IMG/VR virus record: IMGVR_UViG_3300034152_000544
Span: 1 to 22,344 of that record
Source of the DNA: a virus
Reading direction: 5' to 3' (one strand)
DNA: 22,344 bases
Both the position numbers and the translations under genes were made by a program. How positions within the stretch are numbered: the stretch's first letter is position 1; each line of letters begins with the position of its first letter. The notes under the pieces were generated by a model. The model did not search any database. It was not told where the DNA came from and saw nothing but the letters and a program-made list of their open reading frames with translations. Positions 1 to 8,147 of this stretch are shown here, piece after piece.

Positions 1-784
1 ACGCCTCCATGTAGGCAATAGCCTCATCTGGGTCCGTAATCAGTTCACACCCTTCTCGATCCAAGGGCTTAGGGAGCTTCTTCCCCAACTTCGCCACACA
101 CCTAGCCAAATCATACAAAAACAGATTCTTATCCGCTGGACTGTATTGGTCCTTCTCTCGTGCCAAATAGAAACTGGGCTTGTGAGCACCACCCACCCAG
201 CATCCATACTCATGATATGGCAACACCTGCCCATGCATCAGCTGTGTATTGAACTTCACCTTCTTCAGGTGCTGAGGACGCAACACAGATTTGATGGCAG
301 GAGTCCCCAAGCAGATGATAAGCTGAGGGTTGACAATTCGAATGTCTTCCAGGAGCCTGCCACGGCACGCCTTCATCTGCGTCTCTGTGGGCTCCTTCTC
401 CATGTATGCATTTTTCATTCCTGGGAAGCAACCCACCACGCTGGTGCGAACACAGTCCCGGTCTAAACTAATGCCTAGCTGCCGTAATGAGGATCTCAAC
501 AGATCCCCATCATTCCCCATGAACGTCACGCCATCCCTATCGTCTATACGACTGGGGGCCGTACTGATGATAAGAATACCCTTCTCTCCCTTGCCAAACC
601 TCTTGATCTTCGGAGACTGGCACGATTGATACAGCTTGCATGTTTCACAGTTGTACACTTTAGCCTTAGTCGAAGATGCCTTCCTAGCTCCTCTCTTCGC
701 TCTAGTCAAAGCCTTCCCAGTATCATTCTTCAACTCTGCTGAGAAGTCATCTGGAAAAAAGAATGCCTTTTGCTTTCTTACCAT
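1..784 (-). CDS. UDG-fold domain fused to DNA polymerase (N-terminal part, runs off window)
   Basis: This frame stays open to the left edge, so only the first 261 codons are visible. Residues about 44-230 resemble a family 4/5 uracil-DNA glycosylase fold: a Cys cluster (C46, C49, C55) suited to an iron-sulphur site, a modified active-site loop (STAPSRIDDRDGVTFMGNDG), a later Cys in KACRGRLLEDI, the hydrophobic strand before LGTPAIKSVL, and a second motif AHKPSFYL in place of HPSxxL. The end, CELITDPDEAIAYMEA, looks like the start of a 3'-5' exonuclease domain. Phage family A polymerases with such an N-terminal domain are known, so I infer a polymerase fusion. The usual GExPG loop is not preserved, so glycosylase activity is uncertain; the domain may be structural. 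ATG 784 lies 10 bases after the clamp stop with GAGGGA upstream, so clamp and polymerase are co-transcribed. A stand-alone UDG is the alternative. Confidence 0.7.
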   Translation of the reverse strand, partial: MVRKQKAFFFPDDFSAELKNDTGKALTRAKRGARKASSTKAKVYNCETCKLYQSCQSPKIKRFGKGEKGILIISTAPSRIDDRDGVTFMGNDGDLLRSSLRQLGISLDRDCVRTSVVGCFPGMKNAYMEKEPTETQMKACRGRLLEDIRIVNPQLIICLGTPAIKSVLRPQHLKKVKFNTQLMHGQVLPYHEYGCWVGGAHKPSFYLAREKDQYSPADKNLFLYDLARCVAKLGKKLPKPLDREGCELITDPDEAIAYMEA

Positions 785-794
785 CTCTATTCCC

Positions 795-1805
795 TCATTC
801 TTCCCTCGTCCGAATAAGATATGATGCTGGACCAAAAATGAGCATCACCACGCCATCATCCTCATAGAAATCGAAAGAAGTGCATGTCTTTTCTACGCCC
901 TCAAACAGCGCCGGGTTCACGAAAAACCCCAATTCCTCCTCTCCAAAATCAGCATCAATTTCCACCTCTTCCTTCAGCGTTCCCAAATCTCCCTCAGACA
1001 GGATAGTACACTTGGTTCCTGTTATCATGAATTCCAATTCCTGATCTCCCAAACTCACCCCGCTCTGATACATCCTATGCTTTTCTAAAGAAGACACGAT
1101 GGGCTTCCCTCCAAAGGAGATCTTCACAGGATCAGACTTAGGAAACATGTGAGACAGATCTGGATATGCGCCCTTCAGTAAACTGGATGTGATGATTGCT
1201 CCATCATTGCTGACAAAGGTCAAACGAGAAGAACAATACAATCGGCCCCCATTCTTTCCCAGCCTCTTTATGGCCTTGACAAAGGGAACAGGAATAGACT
1301 TATGTAAATCCACCTCCTCACTCAGCTCATACCTCACAATGCGAAACTTATCACATGCATAGACATACTTGCCAGCCACACACACACCACACAGAACACC
1401 ATCCAGCTCATCCTTCGATGCACCCACCATGCACGTGGTCATGCCGAAAACTAGCCCAGACAAGTCTTCCACCTCAATAGACTCTCCAGACGCTGTGGGC
1501 ATGTCTGTCACTGAATCTGTACTAATGTGAAGCTTTGCCTCCATCCCACCCGATGTGACCTTCAGTGTCCTCCTGCGGGACTCCAGCCCCACCTCATCAT
1601 CGCTGACACACTTCAACAGATCCAGCAAAGGCTTCCCCGGTACGCTGCAATGCAACTCCAAAAGGCCGGGAAGAGGCACCTCAATCTGAAGCATTCCAGA
1701 ACTAGCTCTCACACTGTTGCCCATGAAATGAAAACTATCACCAGACTTCAACGCCGGAAGCAGTGCCGTCAAACACTGAATCAGTTCCTCACGATTCACG
1801 TTCAT
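795..1805 (-). CDS. DNA polymerase sliding clamp (beta/DnaN-like)
   Basis: This 336-residue protein is slightly shorter than cellular DnaN (about 366). It should form the ring that tethers the polymerase encoded just downstream. Visible DnaN-like features are a central segment LCGVCVAGKYVYACDKFRIV, matching the second-domain signature in which a strand is followed by a (T/C)D.(H/F)R turn, repeated beta-rich segments, and a C-terminal end (VMLIFGPASYLIRTREE) resembling the DnaN tail. Identity is clearly remote from bacterial DnaN. ATG 1805 has SD AGAGG about 8 bases upstream and lies inside the end of the methyltransferase gene (17-base overlap), which suggests translational coupling. Its place between primase/methyltransferase and polymerase supports the call. 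Confidence 0.8.
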   Translation of the reverse strand: MNVNREELIQCLTALLPALKSGDSFHFMGNSVRASSGMLQIEVPLPGLLELHCSVPGKPLLDLLKCVSDDEVGLESRRRTLKVTSGGMEAKLHISTDSVTDMPTASGESIEVEDLSGLVFGMTTCMVGASKDELDGVLCGVCVAGKYVYACDKFRIVRYELSEEVDLHKSIPVPFVKAIKRLGKNGGRLYCSSRLTFVSNDGAIITSSLLKGAYPDLSHMFPKSDPVKISFGGKPIVSSLEKHRMYQSGVSLGDQELEFMITGTKCTILSEGDLGTLKEEVEIDADFGEEELGFFVNPALFEGVEKTCTSFDFYEDDGVVMLIFGPASYLIRTREE

Positions 1806-2520
1806 CTTCGTCCTCTTTCAAAATGTTCCGAACATATTGCTCAGAAACCTCAATGCTGATACTATCTCTCCCCAATCTCTTGCAGACACGATGCACGGTC
1901 CCACTGCCTGCAAATAAGTCGATCACCAAATCATCCGGATTGGTGCTCATCAACACCATCCGCTCAATCAATGCCTTTGGATGCTGATTCGGAATCCACT
2001 TACGTCTCTCTTTGAATGTTCCACACACCCTGGAGAATTCCCACACATCATCCGGAACCTTGCCCGCAGTATTCGCTCGCTTGTCCTTGTACTTCTTCTG
2101 CCTATCCGACTTAACCCGAATACAATCCGTATTCCACACCGTTCCAGGAACGCTGTACCGCATCAGAGGACGATACCCATTCCCGCAATCCGTGTTCCTA
2201 TGCTGCCCAAACTTGAATCGCCAAAACAGCAGGCGATAGTCATACGGATTCTCAAGGTAGGAACCTCTCAGCCCATCCACCATTCGTTCCATGGTGGCAC
2301 GATGCGTATGGTACACACTCCACCACACCACATCTGCATGTCCCAATGCTGGAAGCAATCGATCCGACAACCAGCAGTAGTATGCCTGTGGAGTCGCCCA
2401 CTTATCATCAAACCCTGCATAGGACATGCCTAGATTGTCCGGAGGATCAGCAAAGATCATACGCGCCTTCGGCAATCTGGGAAGAACATCCTTACAGTCT
2501 CCTGGCATCACGATATTCAT
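1789..2520 (-). CDS. Beta-class DNA methyltransferase (N4-cytosine or N6-adenine)
   Basis: A 243-residue protein starting at ATG 2520, where AGGAG is well placed; an extra nine upstream codons have no SD. The catalytic motif IV is near the N terminus (ADPPD, residues 24-28) and the SAM-binding motif I near the C terminus (DLFAGSGT). This IV-then-I order defines the beta class of amino-methyltransferases. The middle part, about residues 90-170, is rich in Arg/Lys and aromatic residues and presumably holds target recognition. No restriction endonuclease is next to it, so an orphan methylase protecting or marking phage DNA is most likely. It shares an ATGA overlap with the read-through frame of the primase. 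The last position of DPPD differs from the common DPP(Y/F/W). Confidence 0.87.
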   Translation of the reverse strand: MNIVMPGDCKDVLPRLPKARMIFADPPDNLGMSYAGFDDKWATPQAYYCWLSDRLLPALGHADVVWWSVYHTHRATMERMVDGLRGSYLENPYDYRLLFWRFKFGQHRNTDCGNGYRPLMRYSVPGTVWNTDCIRVKSDRQKKYKDKRANTAGKVPDDVWEFSRVCGTFKERRKWIPNQHPKALIERMVLMSTNPDDLVIDLFAGSGTVHRVCKRLGRDSISIEVSEQYVRNILKEDEDERES

Positions 2521-2606
2521 TCGATCTCCTCTCGGATCAAGTCCCACATCTCATCGTGCCCAAAGCTATCCGGATATTCTCCATTCGGAAGATGTAGCAC
2601 ATGCAC
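2517..2606 (-). other. Conserved-looking primase extension after in-frame TAG
   Basis: Directly after the amber codon the same frame encodes VHVLHLPNGEYPDSFGHDEM and nine further residues, then TGA at 2519-2517. The stretch L-P-x-G-x-x-P-D resembles the conserved end of Toprim primase domains (LPxGxDPD). Its stop forms an exact ATGA overlap with the methyltransferase start at 2520, the junction type used throughout the window. Without read-through there is an 86-base gap between these genes, unusual here. A GAG or AAG codon mutated to TAG is the simplest origin. Confidence 0.75.
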
Positions 2607-3467
2607 CTATGGAATGAAGGGCCGGAAGTAGTCTGCTGCATCTCTCGCCTTCCAGTATGCATCCCCATCCCACCCAAACACCAACTGCTGAATCTTACTA
2701 TCGATGATCCTTGTCTGCTGCTTCTCTGTCAAGGAAGCGCCGAATGTACACACCGCACACTCTCTCACCCGCCACTGGTCCATCAAACCCTCAGTCAAGA
2801 TCATGAGCCCACCCTCTTGGATATCATCCAACCCATACAGGTAGTCCATGTCATTGTCTGAGTTTTTGTACTTGACCTGCGCCCTCCCTGTCATGTCCGC
2901 TGCCTGGAACGCCACCAACTCCCCACCCTCATAGACAGGAATGATGAGTCGATTCATGAACTTGCCAGTGCGGCAAATCCCACATCCACGCTCAGTCAGA
3001 TCCTCTATATACAGATCCCTTCTCTCAAGGTAATCATCGATCAGAGGGAAATCTGTGTCATGCTCCACCAACTCGAACTGACGAGGGAGGCCCTGAAATT
3101 CGTTTTTCTCTTCTTGCGTTGCCTTGATATCATCGCCACGAATCATCCGGCGAACCTGTTCCACCGGATCATCCTCCAAGACCACACCCATATCCTGAAT
3201 GAGTCTCTCACAGTATTCAATCTTCGTGTGAGTCAGAACCGCCAAAAGGAACGCCAACGTGCCCTTCTTATTACATCTCCAACAGTTGAACTTCAATGTC
3301 TCCTTGAAAATGCCACAGTGATTACTGGGATCTGGACCTAAAGGCCCGTCTATGGCGCAGAACGGGCAGTTGACGTTAATGGTATCCGCACTAACGTTCT
3401 TGCCCTCTGTCCAAAACTCTATGTCAGCCTCGGACAGCACATCAATAATCACACGCTCATAATTCAT
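2607..3467 (-). CDS. DnaG-like DNA primase, ending at an in-frame amber codon
   Basis: The 286-residue product combines an N-terminal zinc-binding module (C34PFC37, H50/C51, C62WRC65) with a Toprim domain: the acidic motif ILTEGLMD and the later GWDGDA (DxD). This is the arrangement of phage DnaG-type primases that lack a helicase domain and lay RNA primers for the polymerase. ATG 3467 overlaps the preceding stop (TGATG); a GTG one codon earlier is possible. The frame stops at TAG 2609-2607 in the last part of the Toprim fold, yet continues open and looks conserved for 29 more codons (separate entry). The real product could therefore be 316 residues in relatives, or by read-through. Confidence 0.85.
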   Translation of the reverse strand: MNYERVIIDVLSEADIEFWTEGKNVSADTINVNCPFCAIDGPLGPDPSNHCGIFKETLKFNCWRCNKKGTLAFLLAVLTHTKIEYCERLIQDMGVVLEDDPVEQVRRMIRGDDIKATQEEKNEFQGLPRQFELVEHDTDFPLIDDYLERRDLYIEDLTERGCGICRTGKFMNRLIIPVYEGGELVAFQAADMTGRAQVKYKNSDNDMDYLYGLDDIQEGGLMILTEGLMDQWRVRECAVCTFGASLTEKQQTRIIDSKIQQLVFGWDGDAYWKARDAADYFRPFIP

Positions 3468-3706
3468 CACCGCACTATTGGAGGTGGTATGAGTTTCTCA
3501 TAACGAGTGCTATGGGATGCCCGCCCCTCAAACATATAGATCATCTCCTTTCCCCATCCCACATCTCTTAACTTCTCCCGAAACTCCCGCATTCTCTCCT
3601 CTATCCCGCCCACTATCAGATCATGGAAGTTCAACATGTCTCTAATATGCTGCACAATCGCTCGTTCATCCAGTAGATTCACCTGAGCAGGATCAGGAAA
3701 ATTCAT
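3467..3706 (-). CDS. Small hypothetical protein (79 aa) upstream of primase
   Basis: I do not recognise this family. The product is charged and largely helical in appearance (LLDERAIVQHIRDML, then EERMREFREKLRDVG). It lacks cysteine pairs and membrane segments and has a Pro-rich tail ending PPPIVR. ATG 3706 has a good SD (AGGAG, about 7 bases). Its stop TGA overlaps the primase ATG (TGATG), so the two are likely translated together and it may be a replication accessory. The 109 bases between it and the RNA ligase stop hold nothing I can identify. Confidence 0.7.
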   Translation of the reverse strand: MNFPDPAQVNLLDERAIVQHIRDMLNFHDLIVGGIEERMREFREKLRDVGWGKEMIYMFEGRASHSTRYEKLIPPPIVR

Positions 3707-3815
3707 GTGTCATCTCCTATTAGTTGTACTCTACGTCACCAATACCCTTCTCACGCCGCTCATTCAAACAGTCTAATACCATCTTTTGACTATGCTCATT
3801 CTCCCTTTCCTCTCA

Positions 3816-6164
3816 TTATAATCCATCCTCCACGTCCCCTATCTCTTTCTCCCTCAATCCATCTTCAAACAATAAGAATTCCGAACTCTTCAGCTTGAGA
3901 CAATTCCAGCCCCCATTGCCATCCTCAAACCAAACCACCACACCCTCCAAAAGTGTGCTTGCATCAATGGTGGACTTACCCCTGGTGGCTTCCTTCAAGC
4001 CCTCAAATGTCATATGATCATGGTGGTATCTCCACAGAGCATCACCAAACCGAGAGAACACACCCGGATCAGAATAGAACGCTGCAATACCCATGAGAGG
4101 CGGCGACTCCAGGCCAAGCTCGTAGGCCCGACGATACACCGCATCCCTAGACAGGTCCACACAATGACCATCCGGTGTAGTGATTGTCACGCGATAGAGC
4201 GCCACACGGTACTGTCCACCAGCACAGCCATATGAGAAACCAGACTGAATCTCGGCACCCGTCTTCGAATGCCCGTAGATCTCATAGTACAGCTGCTCAC
4301 CCTTCCGAAGATGTGGAGCCACCTTCTCCTCGACCTCTTGACGTGCCGCATGAAGATGTGCCCGGATGCTATCCACCCGACGAGTACCACTGACCACACG
4401 CCACTCCTCAGTAACCTTGGGAGCCCAGAACTTCCACCACGGGCGCTGGACCTTGAACAGAACACGTCCAGTACGCGCAGATGAATTATGAATCAACATT
4501 CCATCAGCCAAATAATTACCAACACCAGTCTCTATATCCCATTTACTAGAATATTGTAAATCCTGACTACTTTTCTCTTCAATACAATCAATACATGTCT
4601 CGCGCAGCTTATAGGAATATTCGACCTTCTGACTAAACAATTCATCAAAATATCCACGATGATATTCTGGCAATTTATACTGCATACACTCAGGAACATA
4701 GGACCTTATCAAACAAAAAAATCTCTCAGCATCATCTGCATTCAATCTAATTCGATTATACCCATCATATTTGCAGACTTTAATTTGAATTCCAAACCTG
4801 TCAAATAATTGAATAAATTTCTCACAATCATCATCACTATAACGACACACAGCAAAGCATGCTCGATCTCTTTGCTTTTCAGTGTGTGACAAGTTTCCAT
4901 CATCCATATACCAAATTGCAAGTGATAAAGGTGTAACAGCATCAAGGCAATTCACCCCTCGATCCTCTTTAAACACACTCTCTATAATCTCCTTAATAGA
5001 TTCGCTGTTCTTGGTATTCATCCGAAACATAGTTGTGCCATAACCACTTTCCCTAACATCAACATTCTGAGTGACACAATCACCCAAAACATGACATGTC
5101 CAATCAAAATACTCCTTCTGCTTATTCCCATGAGAAAAATTTATTTGATTCAGATTACCATAACTAAATGATCCATCACCCAACAACTTCCCAATCAACA
5201 CACTCCGCTGCACCTCACTCAACCCCAAATATGGAACTGAAAAATAAACACTATCTCCCACATCCAAATCCGCAGCCTGCTTATAACACATGCCATCTGT
5301 TAATATCTCATGGTTTTCAGTGCAGAATAAATGCCCATTTCTATCTCCCAAAAACTTACCACATCGTGTATACCCAATTCTTAACCAAGAACATGTCTTA
5401 CCATTACGAAAAATATTCTTTACCTCTGTATGAATCATTTTGTGCTTAGCAAAATCATATCCCCAAACAACATCCCCCACCTCAACAGAAGATATTTTCT
5501 TCTGTGTGCCATCCCCCATTCTAATTCGCGTATTAGATGGAACGCAACCATGGATCTTCTCTTCGATGTAGACGAGGCCATCTGTCAGACGCCCCTTCTC
5601 TCGGAGAAGATGCTTTGTGTCCCAGTGCTTCCAGAACATCTCTGACACAGGCTCCTTCACTCTCTTCTTTCGAGACCCAGGGGCACCTGAAGTATTGCAA
5701 GGGATCACATACTTCTCACAAATCTTCACACCATCCACATGCGTGAATTCATCTCCCACACTGAGATAAGACATCGTTCCCGTTGCCGCGATATCAGAGA
5801 CTGATTGCTGCACCCCTGATATAGTTCTCTGAATAGACAGGATGTCTGCCACATACCCATTCGACATCTCTCCACGAAATCGCTGCGCCCGAACACGACC
5901 AGTCTTACCAAAGTAGCCCTTGGCCTCAGGATCAGCATTCATCTCCGGATTCGAATACAGGTTGTTGTGGTGCAAGTACTCCGGAGACAGCCGAAGATTT
6001 GATGAAAAATAAATGATCACATCTCCATCTTTCATGTCCGGACCCACCACAACCTGCTCCCCCAACACCGTAGCCAGCTTCAGACGATCAGCTCCAGGGT
6101 GTTTTCTCACATTCTCCAACGTAGTCACTATCGCGTTGTTCCCATCTGATGAAATTGTCAACAT
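3816..6164 (-). CDS. RNA ligase (DraRnl/naRNL-like) interrupted by an intein
   Basis: The 782-residue precursor has an N-terminal OB-like half (about residues 1-150: ATVLGEQVVVGPDMKDGD, EYLHHNNLYSN, GRVRAQRFRGEMSNGY, GDEFTHVDGVKICEKY), typical of the Deinococcus-type RNA ligase family, and a nucleotidyltransferase half. The AMP-accepting motif I is EEKIHG (Lys203), normally followed by (T/S)SA. Here a 354-residue intein (C207-N560) lies directly after the Gly, and the host sequence resumes with SSARTGRVLF. Later motifs include YYEIYG (603-650 region) and LLEGVVVWFEDG/LKLKS (motifs IV/V) near the C terminus. Splicing would give 428 residues. It probably repairs nicked RNA, such as tRNAs cut by host defence nucleases, which fits the tRNA cluster. 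ATG 6164 has GGGAG upstream. Confidence 0.87.
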   Translation of the reverse strand: MLTISSDGNNAIVTTLENVRKHPGADRLKLATVLGEQVVVGPDMKDGDVIIYFSSNLRLSPEYLHHNNLYSNPEMNADPEAKGYFGKTGRVRAQRFRGEMSNGYVADILSIQRTISGVQQSVSDIAATGTMSYLSVGDEFTHVDGVKICEKYVIPCNTSGAPGSRKKRVKEPVSEMFWKHWDTKHLLREKGRLTDGLVYIEEKIHGCVPSNTRIRMGDGTQKKISSVEVGDVVWGYDFAKHKMIHTEVKNIFRNGKTCSWLRIGYTRCGKFLGDRNGHLFCTENHEILTDGMCYKQAADLDVGDSVYFSVPYLGLSEVQRSVLIGKLLGDGSFSYGNLNQINFSHGNKQKEYFDWTCHVLGDCVTQNVDVRESGYGTTMFRMNTKNSESIKEIIESVFKEDRGVNCLDAVTPLSLAIWYMDDGNLSHTEKQRDRACFAVCRYSDDDCEKFIQLFDRFGIQIKVCKYDGYNRIRLNADDAERFFCLIRSYVPECMQYKLPEYHRGYFDELFSQKVEYSYKLRETCIDCIEEKSSQDLQYSSKWDIETGVGNYLADGMLIHNSSARTGRVLFKVQRPWWKFWAPKVTEEWRVVSGTRRVDSIRAHLHAARQEVEEKVAPHLRKGEQLYYEIYGHSKTGAEIQSGFSYGCAGGQYRVALYRVTITTPDGHCVDLSRDAVYRRAYELGLESPPLMGIAAFYSDPGVFSRFGDALWRYHHDHMTFEGLKEATRGKSTIDASTLLEGVVVWFEDGNGGWNCLKLKSSEFLLFEDGLREKEIGDVEDGL
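4485..5546 (-). mobile_element. Intein with LAGLIDADG homing endonuclease domain
   Basis: Residues 207-560 of the RNA ligase precursor carry the full intein signature. Block A is CVPSNTRIRMGDGTQKKISS. Block B is T282-E-N-H285. Two LAGLIDADG helices are present: LIGKLLGDGS (about 323-332) and LAIWYMDDGN (about 415-424). Block F is WDIETGVGNYLADG, and block G is L-I-H559-N560 followed by Ser561 as the extein nucleophile. All splicing residues are in place, so it should be active. Base composition differs sharply: a 60-base sample inside (4501-4560) is 33% G+C and one in the flanking ligase (4201-4260) is 57%, a sign of separate origin. Confidence 0.95.
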
Positions 6165-6166
6165 CT

Positions 6167-6280
6167 CATTTCTCCCACTTCACATCTTCTATCAATGCCT
6201 TCTACAAACTCATCAATGGGCTTTTCCTTTCCACACTTAGAACACGTCAACTTACCATCAATGATCTCCTTACGTCTCAA
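6167..6280 (-). CDS. Tiny zinc-knuckle protein (37 aa), TTG start
   Basis: Short frame with TTG 6280 as the likeliest start, because AGGAG lies 7 bases upstream; an ATG at 6337 in the same frame has no SD. The product contains LTCSKCGKEKPIDEF and a third Cys (GIDRRC), a layout seen in small phage CxxC treble-clef or knuckle proteins. Its TGA lies 3 bases before the RNA ligase ATG, so it could be coupled to the ligase. Function unknown; the start is uncertain. Confidence 0.5.
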
Positions 6281-6290
6281 CCCTTCTCTC

Positions 6291-6473
6291 CTACTTCTCC
6301 CCTGATCTGCCCTGCAAGAGATCCATACGCGCGTCATTGAACTCGCAGATCTCTACCAGCCCCTCAACTGCCTCCACCAGCTTCACATACTCCAGCGGAG
6401 CCTTCTCCAGTCCCTTCGCCTTCTCCAGTTTCGTCCGCATCCCCTTCAGCTTCTGAGCCACTTCTGTCGCCAT
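6291..6473 (-). CDS. Small helical hypothetical protein (60 aa), overlaps its upstream neighbour
   Basis: The product is Lys/Glu/Leu-rich and probably coiled-coil (AQKLKGMRTKLEKAKGLEKA, then KLVEAVEGLVEI). The second ATG (6473) is preferred because GGAGG lies 9 bases upstream; the first ATG at 6482 abuts that SD. The first 110 bases overlap the end of the preceding gene in another reading frame. It ends with TAG, whose bases merge into the SD of the next small gene. No family recognised. Confidence 0.55.
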   Translation of the reverse strand: MATEVAQKLKGMRTKLEKAKGLEKAPLEYVKLVEAVEGLVEICEFNDARMDLLQGRSGEK

Positions 6474-6696
6474 CTTCTTCATCCTCCACTGCCAAACCTT
6501 CGATTAGCGCTTCCATGTACGCGATACGCTCTTCACGATCCGGAAACGCACGATTGATGCCCACTACCAGATTCTGGTAGATCTTCATCTCTTCGGCCAT
6601 CTCTTCCTGAGCCACCTTTTTGGGGAACGTAGCTGCCCGATCAAAAGGTCTACGCATTTTGCACTTCGGTCCACGTCTCTTCTGCTTCTTAGTCAT
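6364..6696 (-). CDS. Hypothetical basic protein (110 aa) with low-complexity acidic tail
   Basis: ATG 6696 overlaps the SNF2 helicase stop (TAATG). Residues 1-72 look like a folded small protein: a basic start (MTKKQKRRGPKCKMRRPFDR) and then helices (AEEMKIYQNLVVGINRAF, REERIAYMEALIEGL). From about residue 73 the sequence becomes Glu/Gly/Asp/Ser-rich and overlaps the next gene out of frame for 110 bases. The tail may be a by-product of that overlap, or a frameshift may join the two frames. Function unknown. Confidence 0.55.
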   Translation of the reverse strand: MTKKQKRRGPKCKMRRPFDRAATFPKKVAQEEMAEEMKIYQNLVVGINRAFPDREERIAYMEALIEGLAVEDEEDGDRSGSEAEGDADETGEGEGTGEGSAGVCEAGGGS

Positions 6697-8147
6697 TACG
6701 TTCCTCCATAGTCAACCATGTATTCATTGAACTCTTTCTGTAGGTCGGCACGAGGCCCCTGATTCTCCTTCGCCCGCTCATCAAAGGTATCACGCATGAC
6801 CAACTCAATCACCGTTGTCTCTTTCTCCTGCCCATCCCGAAACATCCTACCAATGCACTGCTTACGAACTGTAGGAGATGTCACTATGTCATAGAACACC
6901 ACAAGACCTGCTGAGTAACCTTCCCAGCTCTCACCACCACACTTCGTGTTGCACACGCACACTTGAACGCTGGGATCATGAAGGAAAGCCTTCTCTGCCA
7001 CTCGGCGTTTCTTTGGTCCCTGCCCTCCCTTGATCGTTACGTATGACACCTTCGCCCTGTCCAAGGCTTTCTGTATGATGGAATCAGCCCCATCGTACAT
7101 GTAGAATACAATAATCTTCACCGGATGGTCCTCGATAATCTCCATCAGACTGGAAATTTTGGGACTTTTCTTCAGGAACTTGATGTGCCTTTCGTCACAA
7201 TCGGCATCATCGTAATAGATGTACCCGCCCAAGAGCTGCTTGTACTTCGAAGACTTCTGTGTGGGGAGCTTCAGATCTACAGGACATCCATCGATCTTGA
7301 TCTCTTTGTTCGTCAGAATCCGAGACTCCCACTTACGGAACTCTGGACTCGGATCTACATACCACACCACCTCATTGCACGCTGGCAAGTCATTACACTC
7401 TGATCTCTCAAAGAGCAATGTCACTGGAGCCACCCTATCGAAGATTGCCATCTCAGCGCCTTCACGCTCCTCCCAGTCATAGAAGCCCTTCTTGAAGTAA
7501 TCCAACCTGAACCGGAAGAAATTACTCCCCAAGCACTGCCCCTGATCAATCGCCTTGTACACATTGAACAGCTCCAGGAGATTCTTGTCAAACGGAGTCC
7601 CTGATAGACCAATCACATGCTTCGCTCTCCGACTCAGTTCACAACAGATCTGAGACTGCAATGAAGAGTACGACTTGCACCGATGCGCCTCATCAAAGAT
7701 GATGCCTTCGAAGTTATCCACAAATGACCGTGTGTCGATGCTCCATTTGTTCTTCTTACCCACCTTGAACTTGCGTCCATAGACGTACTTCAGTCCCTCG
7801 TAATTGATCACGTACACATTGTGATCCTCCTCCAGCTTCTGAGCCCGCTCCTCAGCCGTTCCAGACAGAATCACCCCATCGTAGTCCGTCCACTGGAGAT
7901 TCGTCTCCCACGCCCCGAATGAGGACGTAGGACCCACCACTAAAATGCGGGGACACTTCCAGATGTGCTCCATCACATAATACCCAGTGGCCGTCTTACC
8001 ACTACCGATGGGATGCCAGAACGCTACCCTATCCCTAGGAGCCGCAAAGACCATAGAAACCTTCTGATGCCAACGGGGAGCGCGCTTGAAATTGCACCCC
8101 TCCAAGGCCCAGTCTAGCTTCCATTCCGGTATGGTCTTAAAATTCAC
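6696..8147 (-). CDS. SNF2-family DNA helicase/translocase
   Basis: The 483-residue protein is a superfamily 2 ATPase of the SNF2 type. Visible motifs are Walker A HPIGSGKTATG (GSGKT at 48-52), motif Ia VVGPTSSFGAW, DEAH box IFDEAHRCKS (152-155), motif III GLSGTPF (about 181-186), and the C-terminal motif V/VI region with QCIGRMFRDGQEKETTVIEL (from residue 430), diagnostic for SNF2 enzymes. It is short for the family and has no chromodomain or nuclease domain, as usual in phages, where these proteins accompany replication or recombination genes. The start appears to be GTG 8147, overlapping the previous gene by 11 bases with only a weak SD, so coupling is likely. Role inferred: remodelling DNA-bound proteins during replication or repair. 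Confidence 0.9.
   Translation of the reverse strand: MNFKTIPEWKLDWALEGCNFKRAPRWHQKVSMVFAAPRDRVAFWHPIGSGKTATGYYVMEHIWKCPRILVVGPTSSFGAWETNLQWTDYDGVILSGTAEERAQKLEEDHNVYVINYEGLKYVYGRKFKVGKKNKWSIDTRSFVDNFEGIIFDEAHRCKSYSSLQSQICCELSRRAKHVIGLSGTPFDKNLLELFNVYKAIDQGQCLGSNFFRFRLDYFKKGFYDWEEREGAEMAIFDRVAPVTLLFERSECNDLPACNEVVWYVDPSPEFRKWESRILTNKEIKIDGCPVDLKLPTQKSSKYKQLLGGYIYYDDADCDERHIKFLKKSPKISSLMEIIEDHPVKIIVFYMYDGADSIIQKALDRAKVSYVTIKGGQGPKKRRVAEKAFLHDPSVQVCVCNTKCGGESWEGYSAGLVVFYDIVTSPTVRKQCIGRMFRDGQEKETTVIELVMRDTFDERAKENQGPRADLQKEFNEYMVDYGGT

Noticed and set aside
2607-2609. Genome-wide recoding of TAG as a sense codon
   Set aside because: Other genes end in TAG with the SD of the next gene overlapping it (for example 9998 and 21834), and no tRNA with anticodon CUA is visible in this window.
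6165-6280. Zinc knuckle as the N terminus of the RNA ligase
   Set aside because: An in-frame check shows the knuckle frame ends at TGA 6169-6167, three bases before the ligase ATG in another frame.
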